Below, piece after piece: positions 1-10,300 of a stretch of DNA of 64,000 nucleotides (its first letter is position 1; each line of letters starts with the position of its first letter). The stretch lies in NCBI GenBank assembly GCA_028554645.1, contig JAQOOI010000080.1, positions 1,178,001 to 1,242,000 of the forward strand, written 5' to 3'. A program made the translations under genes and the position numbers. The notes under the pieces are model-generated. The model did no database searches. It saw nothing but the letters and a program-made list of their open reading frames with translations, and was not told the DNA's origin. The DNA is from Omphalotus guepiniiformis (Eukaryota > Basidiomycota > Agaricomycetes > Agaricales > Omphalotaceae).

Positions 1-86
1 GCTAGAGGAAAGAAGTCAAATTGAAGGTACTAAAAGAGTGAAATGTACAACTACTTACCGATACGCTTTGCAGAGGCATTAGCCAT
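1..86 (-). CDS. First coding exon of a gene leaving the window (possible E2 ubiquitin-conjugating enzyme)
   Basis: On the minus strand an ATG at 84-86 opens a short reading frame, MANASAKRI, that meets a good donor (GTAAGT) after 28 nt, so only the first exon and the start of intron 1 are in the window. The short basic start resembles the N-terminal helix of ubiquitin-conjugating E2 enzymes (Ala/Ser-rich, then K-R-I), but nine residues are too few to prove the family. The start is 96 bp from the divergent Myb gene, so the two probably share one promoter region. The existence of a spliced gene is fairly likely; the family is a guess. Confidence 0.35.
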
Positions 87-182
87 AGTGAAGATGGTGA
101 TGGTGAATTGCTGACTTGGTCTGACCGAAGCGCCCGATGGGCTCATTTTTCGCGTTCACCCAGCGTTCACCTACTTTCCCAT

Positions 183-2476
183 ATGGCTGCAGCGGGGCCG
201 TCGACGTTGAGCTCGACAAGTTACACGCCCAAGGAACTCACACTAATCGCACTTCAAGCTAACACAAACCATCAGTATGCACTCGAAAAATACACTGAAC
301 GCCTGACTGCTGAACTGCAGGAATGCGATCGACTTCTGGTTAGTCGCTCAAGCGCGACGGTAACTCTTCCATTTAGCATAGCTGACTTGTATTTGTCGTA
401 GGACTTGGCAGACGGCGATGGTTCTGATCAAGATATCGAAGATGACATCGAAATCCCTGGTGCAGTTAAACCTACAGGACCAATACCTATGAATGATTTC
501 TTGAACCCGGTATGGGCACTATACTCCACTGCAGAAAGCCGGGCTGATGTAGTTATGGCAGGAGTCTCCTTTCTATGAAGACTCCGTACGAAGATCTCGT
601 TATGTGAACTTCATTAACCCACATCCTAGTACGTGCCTGCGTCAATAAGTTTTCAAATACACTGACAGTCACAGTGAAGGCCAGGGAGCTGGAAGCATTA
701 ACGGACGCGGTGACTGGAGAACTTCGACGACTTCAAGCCGTAGATAGCAGGCGGCGGTGAGTATCTCAGGATGAAGAGACCTATCCGGTTCTTACATATT
801 TTTTGACAGGGGATTGGGAATACCAAGTGTGATGGACCCAGTAGACCTCAATGGTGATGTCGAAAAGGTGGACTGGGTCGTTGTATCTGAGAAGGTGATT
901 CCAGCTCACTAAAGCTCATCTTGAGCTCATCTCCCACCAAGGTGTCGGATGTTTCTGCTTTCAAGCGAACGGCGGAAGAATGCAAAATTAAATGGCTTGG
1001 ACACAGGCGTCCCATCATTGACCATTCCGAATGGAAACCGGAAGAGCTGGAGAGATTAAAAGGGATTGTTGCTGAGCGCCAGTCCCAACGAACATTGGAC
1101 TGGGTAAAAGTAGCGGAAGATTTGGGTGTGCGTACTCCTACTGACTTACAATGTTGGTGGTTACTGAGTGTATTCATCAGACCAACCGTACACCAATCGA
1201 CTGCATGCGTAACGGTATAGCTCGAGCTCGTCATAATTGGAATCCGGATTATGATCAGAAATTGCTCGAAGGTGTTGAGTTATACGGAGTTCACAATTGG
1301 AGTTTAGGTATATTTTTCTCTCTCTCCTATATATTACCGACTTACATGCAGCAGTTGCCCTGCATGTCTCTGAACACGCCACCGCGAACCAGTGTCAAAT
1401 GCGCTATACGCGCACTCTTGACCCTTCTCTCAAGAAAGGAGTATGGACTCAAGAGGAGGATGAGAGACTCACTCTGGCATATGCAGCTTTGGGACCAAAT
1501 TGGGTTGACGTAGCGGTTCATGTTCCAGGGCGAACGAATGAACAGTGTCGAGAGCATTATCAGGATCACATCAATCCAACTGTGAAGCGCGTAACTGCAT
1601 GGTCAGATGCAGAAGACGAGCAGTTAATAGAGGCAGTAAAGGAGTTGGGCCACAAGTGGAAGAAAATCAGCGAACTGATGGGCAACAAGCACTCTGAAGC
1701 TCAAGTAGGTGGTACCCTCTAACTGTGTTGAGTGTCACTAAAATAGCTTCTTCTAGTGTCGGTCGCGTTATAGCAAGATTAGAAAGATCGCACCCACAAC
1801 ATCGAACTCTATTACTTTTTCAGAACACGTTGCTAAGTCGAGCTCTTCCCAAGAGGATCAGGCCCTCACGAAAGGTCGCGAGCCGGATTCTAGTTCAGGA
1901 AATAGTAACACTCCGACGGTCTCACAAGGAAGTACAAGTCTACGATTCATTTCTGTTTCTGCAGAAGCTCCTGTTGCCAAACCCAAACCCAAACCCAAAG
2001 GCAAGCAGAGACAAGTCGAGGTCCCTAAAATACCCGGTACAGCTGCCAACCGGCAGAACAAAGCTACTTCGGTATCCGAGGTGGATGCGCGAGCTAGTAA
2101 CCGAGAAAAACCGATTGCTGCCTCTGCTCTAACCTCAGCCACCGAGGCTGGAAATACTGAGTCTGCAGGAATGGAAGCTTCTCTTCAGAATCATACACTT
2201 TCTGCCCTTCGAGATGCCGGAGCTTCAGATGCCTTAGAGGCTATAGAGTCTGCTTCACGTAGCATAGGTAGTGGTGCAGATCCACCTGACAACAGCTCTT
2301 CAGCTCTTGAGGGGGCAGATGGAGACGCCAACGACGTTATACCTATAAGTACTAACCGTCGTGGCCGTCGTGGTGGACGACAGTCTTCGTCGGCTACTCA
2401 CGCTACGCCCAGTTCCCCAAGCGTTACAAGGCGGTCCGCGCGTCTAGCTGGTAGAGGTTCTGAACGATCACCATAA
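183..2476 (+). CDS. Four-repeat Myb DNA-binding protein, SNAPC4-like
   Basis: Likely nuclear DNA-binding protein of the SNAPC4/large Myb type, which in animals is the DNA-contacting subunit of the snRNA-activating complex. Four tandem Myb/SANT repeats can be read across exons from about 1020 to 1770. The first begins EWKPEELERL after a conserved CKIKWLGHRRP segment, as in SNAPC4. The others begin HNWNPDYDQKLL, GVWTQEEDERL and TAWSDAEDEQL, and the last ends CRSRYSKIRK. The tail (1780-2476) is Ser/Thr/Pro-rich with a KPKPKPK stretch and ends in a basic RRSARLAGRG motif. The ATG at 183 opens a helical N-terminus (MAAAGPSTL) and is followed by several introns of about 50 nt (for example about 340-401 and 511-563). 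It is head to head with the exon at 1-86 and converges on TAF8. The Myb assignment is firm; the SNAPC4 identity is an inference from repeat number and the first-repeat signature. Confidence 0.8.
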
Positions 2477-2616
2477 AATACAACCATAATCCATGTGTTT
2501 ATATCATTGGTCAGGTGTAATACAGACGAGTTCCTGGTTTTAATCTACATCATGCTGGAAAAATTGTCAGTGAAGTACCCTCGTACTAGTAGAAATGCAA
2601 GGAGAGTCCGAGTCTG

Positions 2617-3554
2617 CTAAACCCTCCACCTTTTTCTAGGATGAATATTGGTTTCCCAATTTACTATGTGTCCCAAGAGTTCTGCATCCTCCTGGTTAGA
2701 GCTATCTTCTGTAGCTAGTAGCAAGTTCTTCAAAGATTCTTGCACTAAACCCGCGGTTTTCAGTTTCTTCTCGAGGGACGGGAGTGCAGCCTTTTTTGGC
2801 GGGGAGGCCTGCGAAATGTTAGCTTTCACGTAGAAAAAGAGAAGAATAATTTGACATACGGGAGTCTGTAGGTAAGTGTGTTTGGGAGGAAGGCTGGGGA
2901 AATTGGAAGGCAAATTATGGAGGGTCACTGGGACTATCTTTGGACCTTCGTCATCTGAGGGTAACAGATCTGGCGATGGAGAGCGAGACTTTGGGGCAAC
3001 CAATGTAAGAGCACGAGTCGTCTCAATAGCTTCTACAGAATTCGCGATGAGGAGAGTCTAACTGAAAAACTGTAAATCAACTCACTTCGTTTTCGCTTCA
3101 TCAATTGGGATCTCATAGGACGTAGTTCTTGCGGTGAAAGATGGAACTCTTCCGCAACGAGTAACAAGTCTGTGGCTATTGGCCCAGAGCGATTGGAGAG
3201 GTTCGCGTATTCATATGCACGTTGGTACAATTCTTGAACGACTGATGGAGAGAGACACATTAACATTCGTCCTGAAAATACTTAATAAGACGCACAGGAA
3301 ACGACTTCTTGCTCAAGTCTGTATAAAGCTGCAGGATGAGCAGCATCGAAACCTGCATCTCGGAGTTCTGAAGTGGCAAGTCTTTGTATGGCTTGAGAAG
3401 CGATTTGAGGAGTCACAGCGGGTTGAACAGGAGATAAAGGTCGAGGAGGCTCCGGCTGAGGTTCAGTATGAGGGAAAGGAGGATAATAGTGGACTGGATT
3501 AGAGAGACCAGTGAGTTTTGGATATTGATTCATATTCATATTCATGAGGGACAT
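2617..3554 (-). CDS. TAF8: Transcription initiation factor TFIID subunit 8 (TAF8)
   Basis: Component of TFIID that pairs through its histone fold with TAF10. The N-terminal third holds the bromodomain-associated histone fold: AIQRLATSELRDAGFDAAHP, then a stretch reading VQELYQRAYEYANLSNRSGP and DLLLVAEEFHLSP. The C-terminal part carries the TAF8 C-terminal signature (LPSNFPSLPPKHTYLQTP), the Pro-rich segment that in human TAF8 binds TAF2. At least three exons join across introns near 3270-3300 and 3003-3085. The start at 3554 (MSLMNMNMNQYPKL) is the only ATG that keeps the histone fold intact. It stands 55 bp from the divergent FMN1 start. Its partner fold is not in the window. Confidence 0.88.
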
Positions 3555-3609
3555 GGTAAGAAAATCAACTAGCAGGACGCTGACTCATCCATTCCACCCT
3601 TTGTATCTT

Positions 3610-4354
3610 ATGTCCGCTGCTGCTGAATCCCATCTACAGCGTCCAGCTGCTCCGTTTCAAACAGATTCATTTCGAGCTACTAGACCATTGATAGTTGGTC
3701 CAGATTCGCCTCATTCTCCATTCCCGATCCGATTGGCTGGTTCTGTTCAAAGAGGCTTTGGCCGGGGAGGAAAGGACTTGGGTTGCCCTACTGGTTCGTA
3801 CACGGCAAATGTAAAAGTTGTACTTAATCATGTCCTTCTTATCCAGCCAATCTACCCGACGATTCCATCGAGCCTATCAGCTCTGTAGCTAAAACTGGAG
3901 TCTATTACGGCTATGCACAAGTCTTACCGCCTGCGAGAGGAAATGAGCTCTGCGACGATGACATCAAGGTTCTGCCCATGGTTATGAGTCTGGGATGGAA
4001 TCCTTTCTACAAGAACGAGCGTTTGACGGCAGTTCGTACAGTCTTCCTTCTTCCACTGCTGGTGTTGACGGTTTTGCAGGAAATACATATCATGCACGAA
4101 TTCAAGAGTGATTTCTATGGATATGAGATGAAGGCTATTGTGTTAGGTTACATTCGCCCAGAGCTTGATTACACTTCTAAAGGTGAGCCTGCTTCCAAAT
4201 ACCTCGTTCACCATCCATGGCTTACTGGAATCGTGTAGAGGCTTTGATAGATGACATCGAGGTAGACAAGCGCGTCGCTTTGAGATGCTTAGATCGCCCG
4301 GATTATCAAAAGTTTGCCACTGATCCCCACTTCGATTTAACCTCGAAACTGTAG
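3610..4354 (+). CDS. FMN1: Riboflavin kinase
   Basis: Phosphorylates riboflavin to FMN with ATP. Four exons give the full flavokinase fold: PIRLAGSVQRGFGRGGKDLG, then GCPTANLPDDSI formed across the first intron (donor near 3796; the PTAN motif binds ATP and Mg), then TGVYYGYAQV, MVMSLGWNPFYKNERLTA, EIHIMHEFKSDFYG and the tail VALRCLDRPDYQKF. Two further introns lie about 4029-4078 and 4182-4237 and keep the frame. The ATG at 3610 (MSAAAESHLQ) is preferred; an upstream in-frame ATG at 3544 would place extra, non-conserved residues into the 55-bp spacer shared with TAF8. Length is about 190 residues, normal for eukaryotic single-function riboflavin kinases, and no FAD synthetase domain is fused. 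Confidence 0.93.
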
Positions 4355-4521
4355 TATTCTGCACGCATAGAATTAGAATGACATAGAATATATCAAACAA
4401 TTGAGACGCGTCTCCAGGTAAAGCGTGTCCCGCGTGAGGAAGATGGCGAAGCGTGAAGCTACGGAAGAAAGGAATGGTTTGCATTGAAACTTCTTTAAAT
4501 GAAAGACGAGACGAACCTCTA

Positions 4522-5142
4522 CTATAACCGTCTCATCTTTTTCGCTCTGGTACCTCCAATTTTGATTGGTGTTCGATCAGTGACCGAAGCAACTAGTGGC
4601 CTGACGCTTTCCCCCTCGCTGGTCATCAATGCCTTCTGCATTGCTTCCCTACCCTGCCCAAACCCTTTAAAAAATAATTCGAGACTTATGCCTTGCTTGG
4701 CAGAGACTTCCTCGACTTTCTTGAATATCTGCACAGAGCATTGATACCCTGCCTCATAAGAAGCCCTCTGACCCCGCTTGAACCCGCATGAACCACCTGA
4801 GAACCAAGCAATTGGTTTGCCATCGGGTTGAGTGAAGGTTGTGATGGTATTGTTACGCGTCGAATGGCAATGGAGGCGGTACCTGGGTATTTCGTGACGC
4901 AGAGTTTCATCACGACTAGCAGGCTGCGGCGTCCTTGAGAACCCCTCCTTGCCAGCGGTAGGAGGAGAAGTGTCGTTGTGTAGGTTATCGACGAGGTCTT
5001 CGTTAGTGTCAAAGCCATCATCATATGCTAAATTAGGAGTAGAGTTCGGTGTCGTAGGCGCCGTAGCATAAGTAGCAGCAGGTAAGAAGGGCCTCCTGGG
5101 CGCTGAGACCAGCGAGCGACGACATATCTGTAGGCTGAACAT
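4522..5142 (-). CDS. MRPS18: Mitochondrial small ribosomal subunit protein uS11m
   Basis: Protein of the mitochondrial small ribosomal subunit, uS11 family (yeast Mrps18). This is an intronless frame of about 206 codons. The C-terminal 125 residues hold the family core: RYRLHCHSTRNNTITTFTQP, GKPIAWFSGGSCGFKRG, KGFGQGREAM and the ending DRTPIKIGGTRAKKMRRL. The first 35 residues (MFSLQICRRSLVSAPRRP) are rich in Arg/Ser and look like a mitochondrial presequence, which supports the ATG at 5142 over an in-frame ATG 138 bp upstream that would run into the neighbouring promoter. It lies head to head with QCR9, 115 bp start to start; both products go to the mitochondrion. Confidence 0.92.
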   Translation of the reverse strand: MFSLQICRRSLVSAPRRPFLPAATYATAPTTPNSTPNLAYDDGFDTNEDLVDNLHNDTSPPTAGKEGFSRTPQPASRDETLRHEIPRYRLHCHSTRNNTITTFTQPDGKPIAWFSGGSCGFKRGQRASYEAGYQCSVQIFKKVEEVSAKQGISLELFFKGFGQGREAMQKALMTSEGESVRPLVASVTDRTPIKIGGTRAKKMRRL

Positions 5143-5257
5143 GGCGTCCTCGACGCGAGCTATGTTGTCCCAGTGAAATATTGATTGAAACTCCGATCGG
5201 ACACAAGCGGAACCAAGCTCAGGTCTCGTCTTCATACGTTCTCCTTCAACTCCTTCA

Positions 5258-5612
5258 ATGTCGGTAAGTGTTCGAACCATTACAAAGTGTTTGCTGTGTG
5301 TATCTTATATCACTCGTAGCTCTCCACCACCGTGTACAACACCTTGTTTAAACGCAACAGTATGTTCAACCTTTGACTCACATGTATTTACTATATTTAT
5401 GCTTCATTTAGGCGTTTATGTTGCTTCGGTCTTCACCGCAGCATTTGCCTTTGGTGTCTCTTTTGATGCTGGCGTAACTGCTTTCTGGGACAAGTGGAAC
5501 AAGGGGGTACGTCGTAGCCTACCTCTAACCATTTATACGAGCTCATAAGCCACCTGTCTTTTAGAAACAGTGGAAGGACATTCGATACAAATATGCACAG
5601 GATGAGGAGTAG
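5258..5612 (+). CDS. QCR9: Cytochrome bc1 complex subunit 9
   Basis: Small single-pass subunit of respiratory complex III. Four exons are needed. The first codes only two residues (MS), followed by a GTAAGT donor. The second gives LSTTVYNTLFKRN. The third gives VYVASVFTAAFAFGVSFDAG, the membrane span, followed by FWDKWNKG. The fourth gives KQWKDIRYKYAQDEE and the stop. The codon for Ser between RN and VY is built across the second intron, which confirms that junction. About 60 residues, as usual for the family. The six-nucleotide first coding exon is easily missed by gene finders. Confidence 0.9.
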
Positions 5613-5945
5613 AGTCGTCGCCCAAAATCAAGATATCTAGATGATGCCATAGAACGGACGTGAAATGTTCATGTGCTTAAGGCTCCGCTGAACTGTTAGA
5701 ACAGCATAATACTACTTTATATCAATGACCGGAGCTCGCTGGTCAAAGCACCTCTCATGTTCTTAGGGAGATCCAACTCTCCAGAGGCTCTGTTGCGTGT
5801 AATATCTGTTGAACAAATTTGTGAACGTGAGATTCAGTAAAGATTCTTAGAATTAGACGACGGTATTGGCTGGTACTACAGTAGCTGTACTGGATGTCAC
5901 GAAATGTCACTTTGTGTCACGCTCTTCAAAACTGTTCCCTCATCC

Positions 5946-6867
5946 ATGTCTGAACGAGGCCGGTCTACATCACCTCGCCCAATTCAAGATGCGGACGTCG
6001 ATATGGCTAATGCTGCGTTGTCGCCCAAAGACAAACCAGATGCAAAGGTTGTAATTGTCAATAATCTCACAAGAAATGTTGTAGAGGCCCACCTGCGCGT
6101 CATCTTTGGCTTCTATGGCCAGATCACCAAGATTGACCTGCCTCTTTTTGGGAAGTGTGAGTCGATATCTTCTCTTATACCTCACTATTCCTCATTCATT
6201 TGCCTTATTAGCGGGACAGAACAGAGGGAAAGCCGCACTGGAGTTTTCGGAACCATCTGAAGCTCACAAAGCCGCGTCACATATGAACGGTGGCCAACTC
6301 GATGGTGCAGTGCTCAAAGTTGAACTCTCGGAGCTTCCAGTGCACTCACGCTCGCGATCACCTCGACCCCCACCGCGCAATGGCCGCGACAGACCAAGAT
6401 CGTTCTCGCGTTCTTTGACGCGCTCACGTTCTCCTCCGGGCAGATTTCGACGAAGACCCGACGACGGCTACAGAGGAAGGGGGTTCGGTCGCAGAGGTGG
6501 AAGAGGTGGAAGAGACTTTCCTCGTCGAGGAGGACGCTCTCGCTCTCGTTCCCGTTCTCGATCGCCTGTTCGCCGTGGACTGGGACCTCGTAGGCGCTCT
6601 CCCAGCTATTCTCGCGGCGGTTACGGTCGCATGCGCCGTTCTAGATCCAGGAGCTATTCGGTGCGCTCAAGTCGCTCTAGATCACGCTCCTACTCTCGTT
6701 CTCGTTCTCGGTCACGGTCACTGTCATATTCATCATACTCGAGATACAGCCGTAGTCGCTCCCGCAGTCGTACTGGCAGTAAATCGAGGTCTCTCAGTAG
6801 AGGAAAGAGGAGTTTGAGCCGCGATGACATCCGGGACAGTAGGTCAAGGTCGCCTGCTCGTGATTAA
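5946..6867 (+). CDS. RNPS1-like SR-related RNA-binding protein
   Basis: Likely a splicing or exon-junction-associated protein. One RRM (about residues 35-115) can be read: VVIVNNLTRNVVEAHLRVIF with RNP2, then GKAALEFSEPSEAHKA with RNP1, and LKVELSELP. This order fits RNPS1, where the RRM is followed by a long basic RS domain. Here the RS domain (6340-6867) contains Gly/Arg stretches and long runs of Arg-Ser dipeptides and ends SRSRSPARD. One intron at about 6158-6212 splits the RRM. The ATG at 5946 (MSERGRSTSPRP) is used; the upstream frame is not conserved-looking. RNPS1 proper usually has its Ser-rich stretch in front of the RRM, so a related SR protein is possible. Confidence 0.78.
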
Positions 6868-7342
6868 GCCCGGCTTCAACAATTCAAAAGCTGTTTACCT
6901 CCTGTCTTTGCCATTGTCTTTCCTGAAAAACCTTTTTTAAATTCTTTGTAAAAGTCGCACCTACAACTTGTATTCGACATATTTATGTAGCCCGTCCTTA
7001 GTCAATACTAGGGTGGCTACATTGTAAGACTCAATATTCGTAACTCATCACGTTTGCTTTTAGACCATATACTCGGTTTACTTGCTCAGCTTCGGTCCCA
7101 ATTCCTGAGGCTCGGACTAGTCAAAGCAGCTTAAATGACCTATTGTATGGATGACCTTCCCTTGTTGGATTTTGCAGTAGTTTCAGTCGACGTTATGGTA
7201 TTTGGGAAAGCAACAAGTATATTATGTGGTTGTTCAGCGGCACTATAATGTCCACTGTCCAGTGCGTACGCTCATTAGTGCTTCAGTATTTTACAATGAC
7301 GTACACCAAAAAATCAAAATGTCAAGGGTATTTGTATGCAAT
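6868..7342. other. Convergent 3' spacer
   Basis: AT-rich spacer between the stop codons of the RS protein (plus) and NPC1 (minus). It holds T- and A-rich stretches suitable for 3' ends of both transcripts. No conserved frame or RNA gene was seen. Confidence 0.5.
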
Positions 7343-10300
7343 CTAGTCACTTGCTACAGAATCATCATCTGCAAGGAACGGACTATGGGAGCCAGGCCCG
7401 TTAGCATCAGAGCTGATTATTGACCAGAAGTACTTACGCATATTCATAATCATTGCGGATAGCATTGGACATCCATTCCTCATCCGCTTCTTGAAGCGGA
7501 AAGCCTGGCCCACCAGCGATACTCAAAACGACCGGGAGTAACACTAGTCCATGCAGAGCTCCAGATATTATAAGCGTGAGCCACATCCGGAAGTAATATG
7601 TCTATGCAGTCACAATAGTCAAAACCCAGGCCAATACAATGCAGCTGGAACACACCTCGAGCAGCTTAGAGCGGGTGAGAGCCAACACGCACATTCCAAT
7701 GAGTTTCGTGAAGGTGATACCCGATAGAACCTTCAACTCATATAGTAAGCTTGGTGTAATGAATGAATAGAAAAGACGCATACCGAAGGCCCCACATCAA
7801 CCAGGGCAGTGTACATCCGTTCATCACGCTCTTTCTGTCCAGCGGGATGATCCACAGGTAAACCAGAGCCTGCGCTCATAAAGGCCCTCGCTACGTGTGC
7901 GCAGAATTCGACTGCAATGCCTAATGAGATGACAAGGTTCACCAAACTGATGGCGTTCAAGCTGATTCCCCAAAGTGCCATGACACCCATGACAGTAACA
8001 ACTGTCAATCCGACAACTCCAGTAACGATCGTACCAGTCCTCCACGAACCCAAAAAGACGGAAGTGACAAGAAGAACAGAGCCAAGTCCTAGCCCAAGGA
8101 CTTCTTGCGTGATAGCGAGGATGTGTGCGTATTGGTCAAAGAAGACATAGTGTAACGAGTACGGGAACACCTCTATCCCAGTTTGTGCGGAGATATCCTC
8201 CGCCACCCTATGTGCGGCCGTGAAAGAGTTGATAAAATCTTCTTGTGTCTTCAGTGGTTTATGGAATGTCCTGAAATGCGAAGCTAAAACCTTGTCACCG
8301 TCCTCATTCATGGAAAGAGATGTGCCAAAGGAGGCTTTCCCGCCCAGAGGGCATTCTTCGTCCGTCGGAGATAATAGCCATTGGTCGAGGTACCACAGGA
8401 ATTCGTCGTCCTCTGGGAATCCATCCATAGTTATATTCCAGGGTGGTTGTTTATTGAGGTAACACGGTTGGCACAGACGAGCATTATCACGCGGGCTACA
8501 GAACACATTGGGGTCACGCTTACGGACGCGACAACAGGTTTCCTGCTGCGGATCAAGCCATCCCAAGAAATTGTCAATCCAAGAAGCGCTCGGTTCAGAG
8601 ATGTAGGATACTTCAGGACGTTTGCGTTCAGCTTCGAGCATATTTGCTATGGAAAGGTCTTGGCAAGTAGTAAAAAGCCCGCATAAAGCTTGTTGGCCAC
8701 TGCGCTGTGTGACATCGACATCTTTCGAAACGAAATACACCGGGGGTCCAACATCCAAATACGCATCCATCTTGTCGAAGTAAGATACGAGATACGAATC
8801 GGACGGTAATGCTAACCGCTGATCTACATAGCGGTAAATTAGATGCTGAGAATATCAACAAAACTTTGAATAACTCACCCAGACCAAGCTGGATATATTG
8901 TACCAGAATCACTGAAGCAACAAATATACCCGAAAACACGAGAATGACGACAGCTTTGACCATGGGTTTGAGCAGAAATGGAGCATAATGCCTGCGAATA
9001 GTGCGGGCAATTCTTCCAATGCTATTGCCACTCGGTGGGCCATCCACAAGAGCAATCCGGGATGGGAGGCGGATACAAGGGAAGCAGTCGATTCGATTAG
9101 ACTACGACCATGTCATCAATGTACTTACGATACCAGACAGAAGAAATACTTACCTCAACCCTCCGTAGATCTAAACACAATGCAGCAACAAATACTGTGA
9201 TCTGCAGTATAGCATTCAGGAGTACACTGCCTGCCGCATATAGAGCAAAATTCCGCACAGCAGGCATCGGCACGAGCGCTCCCAGGGCAAATGCCACTGT
9301 CTCGGTGATGGTGCTCAATAAAATGGAGGGTCCCATCTTAGCAAGAGTACGTGCAACGCGCTCTTCTGCAGAGAGATATAGAGGCATTGACGCACCGTCG
9401 ACTTCGTCGAGGTGATCATCGCCCGAATACGTATAGGAGTGAGGCCGAGAATCGTCATACGGAGAGCGATTATTAGAATTGGCTGGAGACATACTGTTTG
9501 CTCCTCGGTAGCCACCACCTCCTTGCGCAGAACCCAAAGAAGCAGGGAGTGCTGCATTAGGACCATGTAACAGATTCTGTCTATCCAGTTCGTGTACCAA
9601 GATGAACACATTGTCAACGCCGACTGCCAAAACAAGGAATGGAATGACCTCTGCGATGATGAGAGTGACTTTCACACCACACGCAGAGAAGAATCCCACA
9701 CTGGATGAAACCGAGAGAATGACCAATAAGATACCAAATAACCCTAAGGTGAATTTCGAGCCTGTGAAGAGAGTAGTTGGTAGTCGAGGTAACCAACGCG
9801 GGACGGTGCGTGAATCGGCAGAGAGCCCGGATGATTGCGCGCTAGAGCGTTTGAAGAGTCGAGGAAAGTTCTTAGCCCAGCGAGATAACGCAGTGCCTAG
9901 ACCTTCTTCATCTCCAGCTACGGATGACCCACCGCCCAATGTCAGGGATACGTAGAGGAACATGGCAAGATACGATAGCACCACGATCCTGACATCCATG
10001 TTGGTACTCTTATTGATCTCTTCTTCCAGTGAGACACCTGTGCTGAACCCGATCTCCAAGCCAATTTCAGCAGGTGTGCGCGCAGCAAGGTCGAGTAAGT
10101 ATTCCCGAAGTGCACGCTCCCATTCCATCGCACGCTCTTGCACGTCCGTATTGAGAGAGTCGGAGACAACATATGTTACAACCATCGCTTCAGCATCTAG
10201 ATATGACTTCTTTCCGTCCTCCTTCTCAGGTACGCCGCCAAGCACGTAATTTGGCGCAAGTGGCTGGCCGAAGTCAGGTAAACACTCCGCTGGACTGGAA

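Noticed and set aside
6340..6867. Dense short repeats as a possible satellite
   Set aside because: They are codon-level repeats for Arg-Ser dipeptides in the RS domain of an RNA-binding protein.
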